From Heterotrichella gracilis (taxonomy: Eukaryota > Sar > Xanthophyceae > Tribonematales > Xanthonemataceae), in NCBI GenBank assembly GCA_032358255.1, contig JAULBX010025807.1:1-55609 (forward strand): 55,609 bases of DNA, read 5' to 3'. Made by a program: the position numbers and the translations under genes. The notes beneath the pieces are model-generated. The model saw nothing but the letters and a program-made list of their open reading frames with translations. It made no database searches and had not been told where the DNA came from. Of the stretch, positions 46,911 to 55,609 are shown piece after piece (within the stretch, counting starts at the first letter, position 1; every line of letters starts with the position of its first letter).

Positions 46911-49900
46911 ATGGCTCGAAGCCTCGTGCTGCTGGTGGTACTGGGCTTGCACCTGTTCCACCACACCGGGGAGTGTGCGTTCAACCCCCACCTCAAGTGC
47001 CACGTGTCTCCCGAGCTTGCCGAGGCACGCAAGGCGGAGGTGTTCAACACAGCGGCGGTGGAGGAGAAGCCGCGCATGCCGTTTGAGGCCAAGCTGGTGG
47101 AGCACCTGCCAGACAAGGTAGGTACCACCACACATGGGGTACCCCACCTTGATTGGTGTGCTCTGCACCCACTCGGTATGGTGCTGGTCGCCTTTCCTTG
47201 GAGAGTGGTCCAACTTTCTGGTGTTTGTATTGCCAGCTGCAAACCCACCCAAGGTACAGCATGGTTGGGATTGTGTACCCACCCACCTAGTGTGTGTGGT
47301 GCTAGATGTTCTTGTCCTAAACAGGGGCTGACCTCTTCCCCTTGTGCATTCCCAGCTCCAAATCCTCCAGCGGCTGTATGCGCACCCCATGCACTTCCCA
47401 GAGTACCAGCTCAAGATGGCCTTCTCCAACAGCGGCAAGCCCAGTCGCCTACGCAGGGTGTTCACCAAACTGCTAGCGGGTACGTGGCACACACCAGGGG
47501 GGCTAGAATAGTAATGTTGTACTCCATCTGCGCCGACCCTGCTCGCACGTCGCCTTAGGGTGATACAGCAGGACCAACCCCATTACACTGCCTTCACCCC
47601 AGTGACAGCCTTGTTGACCCCACGCTGCATCTATCTCCCCACTCACCCCCAGACCTTGAGGTGGGCTGCGGGGTGTTGCTACAGGGCTATCAGTAACATC
47701 CACAACTGCATGATAGGGTGCCAACCTAGCACCGGCGTGCGCCGTATATATGTGGCGGAGGAGGTCAAATAGTTGAGCCATGATAGCCGGATATTGCACG
47801 TGTGTGATGGTGATTTGTGTCGAGGATTTGGAATTGAGCCTGTTCCTCTCGTGCACAACACTTGAGGCTGGTCTGGGGATGTTGTCCGCTAAACCCTAAA
47901 CCCTAAACCCTACATTGTCGCAGGCCAACCTGTGAGCATCGTGTTCCTGGGCGGCAGCGTGACCGCGGATACGGGTGCATGTTCCCCGCCGATGAGGGCT
48001 AAACCCTAGACCGTAAACCCTATACCTTAAATCTTAAACCCTACATTGTCGCAGGGCAGCCGGTGAGCATCATGTTCCTGGACGGCAGATTGACAGCGGG
48101 GGATGGCTGCATGTTCCCGGAGGAGGAGGGCTAAACCCTAAACCCTAATTCCCCGCAGAGGAGGGCTAAACCCTAAACCCTACATCGTCGCAGGGCAACC
48201 GGTGAGCATCGTGTTCCTGGGCGGCAGCGTGACCGCCGGCGACGGCTGCATGTTTCCCGCGGAGGAGGGCTACGCCTACAAGCTGCAGCAGTGGATCATG
48301 GAGACCTTCCCGCACGCGGGCCACAAGTTCTACAACCCCTCTGTGGGCGGCATCACCTCATTCTGGTACATGTCGTGCCTCAAGGACTATGTGCCCAGGG
48401 ACGCTGACCTCGTGCTGATGGAGCTGACGCTGAACGACTACTACCTCAGCAACAGGGAGCTCAACACGCCGCTGAGGTGGGGTGAGGGGCTTAAAGAACG
48501 GGATCGCATTGGGCCCTGAACACTAAATCTTAAGCCCTAAACCGTACTCCCAAATCGTTCTGGGGCTGACGCTCAACGACAGCTACCTCAGCAACAGGAG
48601 TAAAGAAAAAAAAAAGTAAAAAAAGGTGAACAAGCCGCTCAGGTGGGTGCGAACACAACGAGCTGGCCTGCATGATTGCGCAATATCCCATGACCCTGAA
48701 TGGGATAATGATTTCACAATGCCCCGTGTTTGAACACGCCGATCAGGTAGAAGGGGGGAAGGAGGCCAGGGAAGAGTGGCCAGGCGCTGGCCAAGTGCCA
48801 GGATTGCACCAGGACCCTGCACCTTCAAGCCCAATGGACCACGACCCTAAACCCTACACTCACACGCTGATCGCATTATACTCTTAAACCCTAAACCCTA
48901 GACCCTTGTCGCACCCACAGGCAGGCCATCGAGATCATCCTGCGGCGCCTGCTGACCGAAGAGGAGTACCCACAGTTCCCAGCAGTGGTCATGCTGCACT
49001 GGTGGTCGCCATCGGTCAACCACGCCAAGTTCTGGGACACCGCCGAGCTCCCGCTGAGCACCTTTGCGCAGTACTATGGGCTGCCCGCTGTGTCGTGGCG
49101 CAACATTGCGTACCAGAACATTATGAGCGAGGCCGATGGGTGGAAGTACGAGCAGATCTACTGCGATGCCGCGCACCCAAACAAGCTGGGCCACGAGTGA
49201 GTGGGCTGAACTCTAAAACCCCAATATGCTGGCATCTCAAACCCTAAAAGGGTGGTACCGCTCCTGGCGCCCCTTCACGTTATTGCCTGGAGGTGTGACG
49301 TCTGCACCACCCCTTCATTACCCCTTGGAGGCATTTCCACACAAATTTGGAAATTGTTTGGGCCCACCACCACCACACACACACGCGCACGCACCACCAC
49401 CACCACCCGCCCCCATCACCCACCTCCCCCAAACGCAGGTACCTGACCGACGTCATGATCGGATTCTTCCAGGACACAGCGCTCAACTGCGTGCTGCACC
49501 CTGCACACGACGGGGACCACGAGATTGCCCGCCATGCGCTGCCCCCGCCCATGCTGCAGGGCAACGACCCGCTGCGCACCAAGTGCCTGAGGGACGACAA
49601 GTTCCATGCGGTGACGGTGGGGACGAACGAGGTGCGGGGCGTGGTGGTGTGGGGGTGGGAGCTGGGTGTTGGATGTCTTGCGATGGTTGTGGAAGTGAAT
49701 GAGGTGGGGACGACAAGTTCCATGCGGTGACGGTGGGGACGAACGAGGTGCGGGGCGGGTTGGTGTGTGTGTGTGGGTGTGTGGGTGGGTGTGTGGGTGG
49801 GTGGGTGGCTTGTGCTGGTGATGGGGATGGACGAGGTGGGTGGCATCATGATGGGGTGGGTGGTGGTGGTGTCAACAGTGGAGGTTGTGGATGGGTTCCG

Positions 49901-52028
49901 CCTTGGGTTGAGTGGGGTTGGGCTCATGTGACGAGGATGGGGGTGGTCTGTGGCATGGTAGAGCAGTGTGTTATATGGGATGGGATGGGATCGACACAAC
50001 CACCCGTTCTAGACCGCACCATGCCACAGCCACCCACTGACACCCAATCACCCCCTGCAGGGCTGGGACTGGACCCAAGTTCCCCTGCGCGGGAAGGTGG
50101 TGGGCGCCTACGTGGCAAAGAGGCTGGACGCAAAGCTGCACTTCAAGGTGGGTGGGTGCGGGGTGGAGGGGTGGGGTGGGTGCGCTGGGGCCCGGTGCCT
50201 GCTAGACTGGCTGCGCTGCTGGATTACACTGCAACATAGCATACTCAGCCATGCATGTGGGGTGTAGAGTGCGCTGTCACCAGCCAGGTGCATGCCTGTG
50301 CATGTGCTTGCTGTCACATGGCGTGCAAGGTGGGGCATGTGGCACAAGCTGATTGCACAGCAAGTCGTCCACTGGGTGCATGCAATACTTAAACGCGCCC
50401 GCATGGAATTTACCACAGCCACAGCCACAGCCCAGCCACAGCCACAGTCACATGGTATACCTCACTATGGGTACCGCCGTCCTGGACATAGAGCTCCCTA
50501 CTAATGAACCCTAACATACTCCCTAGTAACATATAAATTAATAATAATATATAAATAAAAAACTTATGCACTCCGCTTCTTACCAATTTAAATAAAGCCC
50601 AATACACCCCCCCTCCCCCCAGCTCAACACCACCGCCTGCAAGGGCTTTGGCTACGGCTTCCACCCCAAGATCGTGGTGGGGCTGGGATACGTGAAGGAC
50701 CCAGCAACCACAGGCAAGGCCACCCTGAGCTGTGTGTCTGGTTGCACATGTGACAGCGTGGACATGGATGCGGAGGGAAACAGGGCGGGGGTAAGGGAGG
50801 AGTACTGGGCCTACGCCATGCCCACGCATGACCCGGACTGCCTCATGCAGGTGAGGGAGTGGTGGTGGTGGAGGTGGCAGGTGGTAGTGGTGGTGGTGCA
50901 GGTGGCGGGTGGCGGTGGAGGTGGCAGGTGGTGGTGGTGGTGGTGGTGGAGGTGGCGGTGGTGGTGGAGGTGGTGGCAGACCCAAACTTCATCATGCAGA
51001 TGACGGAGGGGTGGAGCTGGGAATGGCGGTGGTGGTGATGGTGGTGGTATAACCTGGTGTTGTTGTCTGTCCCTGCGCCATGCGCACGCATGACCCGATC
51101 GCATCACGCAGATGGTGGGGGGGTGGGGGGGAGGAGTTTAGGTTGTCAGCTGCAGGTTTGGCCCCTGGCACCACATGCCCCCCCCCCACCCGCCCACCCC
51201 TCTCTTCCCCAGGTTGACACGTTTGGCGCCGATTTGACCGAGGTTGCGCTGACCTCCATGATTTTCTCGTGCTCTGATCCCTACCTGGCGCCATTCTTCC
51301 CCCGGGGTAACCCGGGCCTGGTGGCGGCGCACGAGGCGCAGGCGGACCAGCGCTGCAAATATGGCTTCCCGCAGCTAGGTGAGCGGGATGGTGGTTTGGT
51401 GTAGGGGTGTGTGACCGGACATAGAGTGTGTATTGTGCGTGCAATGTTTTTGGAAATCCTTTGACGATCTCTGGGTGTAGATGATTGGCTAGTAATTGGT
51501 TACTCTATATCTGTAAGTTGTCACCATACTTTTGGTATTATTTTTGTAAGCTTTCCCCAGCTACAACCATCCAATTTTTTTTGTTGGTTTGGGGAAAGAA
51601 GAGCATACATTGCTTTCTGGTGGGTAGGTGCATGTGCTGAAGCTCGACGTGCAATGCTCTGTGTTGGCGTCCTTGCATCTCTAGGGCCGCCAGGGCTTGT
51701 GATTATTACCATTATTATTGCACTTTTATCCTCCACAAAGCAACCAGGAATTAGGGCCCCAGATCGGGCATGTTGGCGTGGGGTGCGGCGTTGTGCAAAT
51801 GCATCCACCAGTCGCCTGTAGGTGCCTTGCTCATGAGCCTGCAGGTCAAGCACCTCGGGATTGGGCTTGAGCTTGGTGCTGAGTGCTGAGGCTGTACCCG
51901 GATGCGCAGGTGACTACAGCTGTCCAGCCAAACCCGCCGCCGCCGCCGCAGCAGCAGCAGCCACTGACCCAGCCGCTGCCGCAGCAGCAGCTGTGCCGGG
52001 CGCTACGCGCAGGCTGCTGGAGGTTTAG
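46911..52028 (+). CDS. Secreted SGNH-hydrolase-type protein
   Basis: Nine exons: 46911-47117, 47356-47479, 48194-48476, 48921-49196, 49439-49631, 50061-50147, 50623-50850, 51213-51378, 51910-52028; they join in phase to 560 aa. Residues 1-23 form a signal peptide (LVLLVVLGLHLF core, ending GECA). SGNH blocks: I FLGGSVTAG (nucleophile Ser; the usual GDS is GGS), II NPSVGG, III ELTLND, V DAAHPNKLGH (Asp and His). The C-terminal 200 residues hold a Cys-rich domain (CVSGCTCDSVDMD) of unknown function, and the last exon encodes Ala-rich runs from GCC/GCA repeats. It is probably an extracellular esterase or O-acyl-group enzyme on wall or matrix glycans (inference). Four exon edges have copies in the adjoining introns. 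Confidence 0.88.
47913..48272 (+). repeat. Serial copies of the SGNH catalytic-exon start with telomeric repeats
   Basis: Copies at 47913-48001, 48043-48132 and a 20-bp fragment at 48149-48168 precede the functional exon start (48182-48272). The two long copies keep the CAG acceptor and the block I coding sequence (GAGCATC(G/A)TGTTCCTGG). All copies break at GAGGGCTA, where the functional exon continues CGCC but the copies continue AACCCTAAACCC. CCCTAAA tracts also precede the array (47888-47912). Copies have substitutions and indels (copy 1 lacks a base near GACCGC), so they do not encode intact protein. Confidence 0.9.
48419..48750 (+). repeat. Copies of SGNH exon 3 end
   Basis: The functional junction (48419-48482) is copied at 48561-48648, where CTACCTCAGCAACAGG is intact but an A-rich insert interrupts it before CCGCTCAGGTGGG. 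A shorter copy lies at 48731-48750 (GAACACGCCGATCAGGTAG). Telomere-like TTAAGCCCTAAACCG lies between. Confidence 0.8.
49592..49759 (+). repeat. Near-identical direct repeat of SGNH exon 5 end
   Basis: About 50 bp around the exon 5 donor (49592-49642) recurs at 49708-49759 essentially unchanged, including the GAG/GTGCGG donor. The copy gives an alternative donor 117 bp downstream. Confidence 0.88.
50817..51112 (+). repeat. Copies of SGNH exon 7 end around a GGTGGT microsatellite
   Basis: The exon end ACGCATGACCCGGACTGCCT (50824) recurs as ACGCATGACCCGATCGCATC at 51086, and a shorter trace (TTCATCATGCAGATG) lies near 50988. Between them is a GGTGGTGGAGGT-rich simple repeat (50858-51055). Confidence 0.7.
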
Positions 52029-54121
52029 CCCAGCAAGGTGGTGAGATGGCACTTCCATGGCAGCAGAGGACTTCTCATGGATGCCGGGAGGAAAGGCGCC
52101 AGTCCTTGCCAGTGGCTTAGCCCAGCAAGGTGGCCATGGATGCAGGGCCGGTGGCAAAGCACTTTTTAACAAGGCACGTGCCCACGTGACTCACAATGTT
52201 GATGATGGGCGTGTACTTTCTTTATCCTTTTCTTCTATTTAACAGCATGGCCCACTTAGTCGCACGCACTTTCCATATTGGGCAAATGCCATCGTTAGTG
52301 CGTTGCCCCCATGAGGGCTGATAGCACCCACAGCGCTGCCAAGGTGGTGGGTGGAGGGGTTCAATTCCAAGTTGGGCAACTTAAGTTGTCAGTGAGCATG
52401 TTGGGTGCGATGCAATGGCCGACTTTCACCTGCACCATATTTACTGCTGAGCAGCATGAGAGTGCATACCCACTCTTAGGGTTGTCGCACCAACTTTGCA
52501 ATATGAGCCCTGTAACTCCCCTGGTGTCTCTATCCTCATGTAAGCGTTTGTTGCCAACGGCGCACTCATGGCAAGCATAGGAGTGAGTCGATATATCGGC
52601 TCAGGCCGAGTCAGGTTTAACCTCAGGTACTGGACAGCCAAAGTAGGCACCCCAGGTATTGAACAGCCAAACGCTTGCTATATATACAGTACCTTTGGTG
52701 AATCCTACAGGCCACCGCTGAGCATCTCGAACCCTCCGTACGGTGAGTTGGCGAGGTTGACGGGAGTTTGCCATAGGAGGGTAGCACAGGGATACATATG
52801 TGCCTTGCAGCACATGCATGCATATACACACCATTCACTAGAATTTTGTTGCCCAAATGCGCTGACGACAATGCAAAAGCGTCGAGCATACACTAGCACA
52901 CTGCGCAACTACACGGGTACGAGCAATAGGCTTGCGACAAGGCTCTTGGCTTCTGTTTTGAACTCTCGTTGAAACGGTTTCGTGTCGGCCAGGCTAAACC
53001 TCTGGTACAGGTGCTTGCAACACGAATCACGCATTCGGTACAATACTGGTACAATCATCCTTGGACTTGTCGGACACAAGGGACCATATTGCGACAAGTT
53101 GACACAACTTGGCGCGCTTCAGCTTTCCCCCTTGGTTGTACCGCCTGATTTGTCGCTTTGGCGCCTGACTTGTTGTTTTGGGCGGCAGTCTGGCACTGCA
53201 GTAACTTCAGAAGTATCGATTGTTGACTAGCCGTTGCGCAGATAGGGCATCTGTTTTCCCCGTTAAGACCGCTTGAGTACGACTTACTTCTCAACGTTCG
53301 TCAGCATCGCGTTCATTGAAAGGGACGTGTTCTGCCTTTGCTACTGTTCACCGGGTGCACCCGCACAACCCCGCCCAGATGGATCCCCGCCCGGCTGCAA
53401 CTTTAAGTTCCCTCTGACAGGACCGGAACGAACCTATCTAATACCAACTGGTGAGAGTCTACAGATGCTTGCGACGTTGCCGTGTTTGCAATGTAAGCTT
53501 GTAACGAGCCTGCTGAGAACAACCAGTGAAAACAAACCTGGCGCGAATATTGTAGGATGAACCTGGCCTACGCACGTTGCAACAGCCCCGGTAACGGCAA
53601 CTACTAATCCCAATAGGTTTCATTTGTCTGTTTATTCAGTGCCTTTGCTGTTGGCAAAGTCGTGGTCACGGATGCATAATGTACACATGGTGCCCGGCCT
53701 ACATGCCAATGGCGCCTTGGTGATATTCTGCACAGCGACAGATGCATATGCGAGTGGCTTGTGGTACGTTTGGTTGCTCCCTCGCCAGTATGAGTTCGGG
53801 TGGGGGTGCGAAGACCATCTATCCAGTGCTTGCAAGCAAATTGGAGTTCATCCCGTATGCAGTTCATCCCGTATGCATCCACCCCACATGCCCACATGCG
53901 GCACACAGTTGGAAACTGACTTTGTCACGAAGTTGTCTTGTGAGCTGACCTGGGTGTTCCACTCTACAGGTGTCAGTCTGGAGAACAATGCGACCAGTGT
54001 CTCTCTGAGCTCAGAGCACATCACACAGTGAGGCAGGGTGTCAACTTCTGGCCACAGCACGACTCCACTACAAGGGTGGTTGCACAACCCGCTTTCTGGC
54101 GCCGCTAAGGCGAACTGGACC
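52029..54121. other. Intergenic, no supported gene
   Basis: This 2.1 kb holds 3' flank of the SGNH gene and the promoter of the next gene. Frames of 60-135 codons occur on both strands but have no recognisable motifs. A 17-bp direct repeat, GTTCATCCCGTATGCA, is found at 53846-53877. Part of the sequence is less GC-rich and could be old transposon DNA. Confidence 0.45.
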
Positions 54122-55609
54122 ATGGCGCACAGCACTTACTTCGTTTGTAGTGCCCTGCTGCTGGTGCTGGTAGCTTTGACGCCGGGGGCCACAGCCGGTG
54201 GTAGGTGCCGCATGGTTCCACGCGTGTACCTTGTCCCAATGCTTTCTTAAGAGCAAGCCTTAAGGCTTTGTATACTGCAATACCCACATATAGTAAATAT
54301 GTGCAGGCAGGCTACGGATATCCATCTGAACGGCACACTGCACCTATCAGTTAGCATTGCTGCCCAGTAAACCGTGTGCACTTGCACATTGCTGCAATAT
54401 TGAGCATTGATGCATTGACAGCCTAGGTAGGCACAGTACTGACTAGTCAGCCACTGCATTGGAACTGAAGCCGGCATGTTTGCTGCAACAGGCTGCACCG
54501 CCAGCGGCAGCAGGAACTGCCCAGCCGGGTCAGCCAGCTGCTTTGACTACACAAACAGCTGTAGTGCCACAGGGCAGCCACAGATCACAGTGACTAGCGC
54601 AAAGCAGTGCCTCAAGGCTGGCAGCCTGAGCGTGTTCTGGATCGTCAACCCTGCCGGGCAGTGTGTCAACAAGGTGTCTGAGGCTAGCACCAATGCTGTG
54701 ATGCTGAGCGGTCTCAACTACGTCTACCCCTGCACCGCTGGCACAGCCTCTATCACGGTGTACAGCCACGATGGGCAGTGGAACGAGCCAGCATACCCCA
54801 CCAACGGCGTTGCAGAGGTGGTGGGCAGTTGCCCTTTGACGCCAGGCGACTGCGGTTACAAGCAATGTCAGACCATCATCCAAGTGCCGTGCACTGCTTC
54901 ATGTAAGTAATCCGTGCCTGCACCTGCTCAGCAGGCTGCTGTCGTGCGTGCACACTGTCAGCCACTGCCTTGAACCTCTAGGGTTCTGGTGTGTTTAAAC
55001 ACAAAAACATATGCATGCATGCATGCCACACAAAGAAAGTTGTTGCGCATGCTTCACGTCAAGGTTCCAACCCTGCAAACTGTTTCAGTCAACGGTTTGC
55101 TTGCAGTCTATAACGCTCCGTGCACTCTTCCTGCAGGCTCATCACCACCACCACCCTCATCTCCACCGCCCCCTTCACCCCCACCCCCTTCCCCACCATC
55201 GCCACCCCCGCGACCGCCCCCCTCTCCTTCACCACCCTCCCCACGGCCGCCACCACCAACACCCCCATCTCCAAGGCCACCGCCCCCCACCCCACCGTCA
55301 CCAGCGCCACCATCACCAACCCCTCCTTCGCCCATGCCACCCCCACCGTCACCAGCTCCCCCATCCCCCACGCCTCCTTCACCAACACCTCCTTCACCCA
55401 CCCCCCCATCACCAGCGCCCCCGTCACCCAAGCCGCCGTCGCCTACGCCCCCATCGCCAAACCCCCCACCCCCACCATCACCAACTCCGCCTTCGCCTGC
55501 GCCCCCATCCCCCACGCCCCCATCACCCACACCTCCTTCACCTGCCCCTCCTTCACCCAAGCCGCCACCCCCACCGTCACCAACTCCGCCTTCGCCTGCG
55601 CCCCCATCC
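54122..55609 (+). CDS. Proline-rich cell-wall glycoprotein, pherophorin/HRGP-like (3' partial)
   Basis: Exons 54122-54200, 54492-54902 and 55137 to the window end join in phase. Residues 1-25 are a signal peptide (ALLLVLVALTPGATA). Then comes a Cys-rich domain of about 137 residues, with about ten cysteines (for example CPAGSASCFDYTNSC, CGYKQCQTIIQVPC) and no match I can name; it lacks the typical pherophorin-domain signature. The third exon encodes at least 155 residues of [16 protein letters not shown] and variants, the hydroxyproline-rich rod of volvocine wall and matrix proteins. A C-terminal globular domain would be expected beyond the window. Secreted, structural role in the cell wall or matrix (inference). 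Confidence 0.85.
55137..55609 (+). repeat. Coding Ser-Pro-rich repeat
   Basis: Short imperfect units of the CCACCGTCACCA type encode the SPxPP rod of the cell-wall glycoprotein. The frame stays open throughout, with only conservative changes among units. Confidence 0.85.

Noticed and set aside
47888..48185. CCCTAAA tracts as evidence of a chromosome end
   Set aside because: Tracts are short, degenerate, in both orientations and inside introns of intact genes, so they are interstitial.
1..55609. Bacterial-type operons, CRISPR arrays or prophage genes
   Set aside because: All supported genes are spliced or eukaryotic; no spaced direct-repeat array or phage protein was seen.

Overview
The window looks like nuclear DNA from a flagellated green alga (Chlorophyta, probably of the Chlamydomonadales type). 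Four things point there. The genes have many short exons with GT-AG introns in GC-rich DNA. One gene encodes a radial-spoke protein (flagella), one a plastid MinE, and one a proline-rich cell-wall glycoprotein of pherophorin/HRGP type. Interstitial telomere-type repeats of the TTTAGGG/CCCTAAA form are scattered through introns. The clade is an inference; the species was not identified.

Layout, left to right. 1-6690 (-): 3' part of a multi-exon gene for a coiled-coil protein with a PD-(D/E)XK-like C-terminus; one of its introns holds a hAT-like MITE (4376-4676). 6691-10809: gene-poor, repeat-rich DNA with a long hairpin, a retroelement remnant and a dispersed repeat. 10810-15029 (-): nucleolar DEAD-box RNA helicase of DBP3/RH5 type. 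15920-17610 (+): universal stress protein. 19509-21000 (-): CZIB/UPF0587 homologue without its zinc cysteines, divergent from RSP7 (21217-22477, +). 22904-23610 (-): plastid MinE. 24703-26934 (+): chloroplast-type NAD(P)-binding atypical SDR. 28060-28750 (-): TOM22 and SDHAF3, two mitochondrial genes only 67 bp apart on one strand. 29448-34341 (+): GT14-type glycosyltransferase. 35703-45938 (-): very long ARM-repeat/U-box E3 ligase. 46911-52028 (+): secreted SGNH hydrolase. 54122-end (+): proline-rich cell-wall glycoprotein, cut by the window edge.

Gene models were built by hand from splice sites. Codon phase closes exactly for the helicase, USP, RSP7, MinE, GT14, U-box, SGNH and CZIB models (the last with a tentative first exon), which is strong internal support.

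The most unusual signal runs through many genes. Introns repeatedly contain degenerate copies of the edge of the adjacent exon, including the splice site, often joined by CCCTAAA-type telomeric repeats. The best case is 47913-48272: several copies of the start of the SGNH catalytic exon, each truncated at the same CTA triplet and continued by telomeric repeats. At least twelve independent exon edges in five genes show such copies, which suggests a recurring local duplication or repair process. The second notable signal is the TOM22-SDHAF3 pair, a candidate bicistronic transcript.
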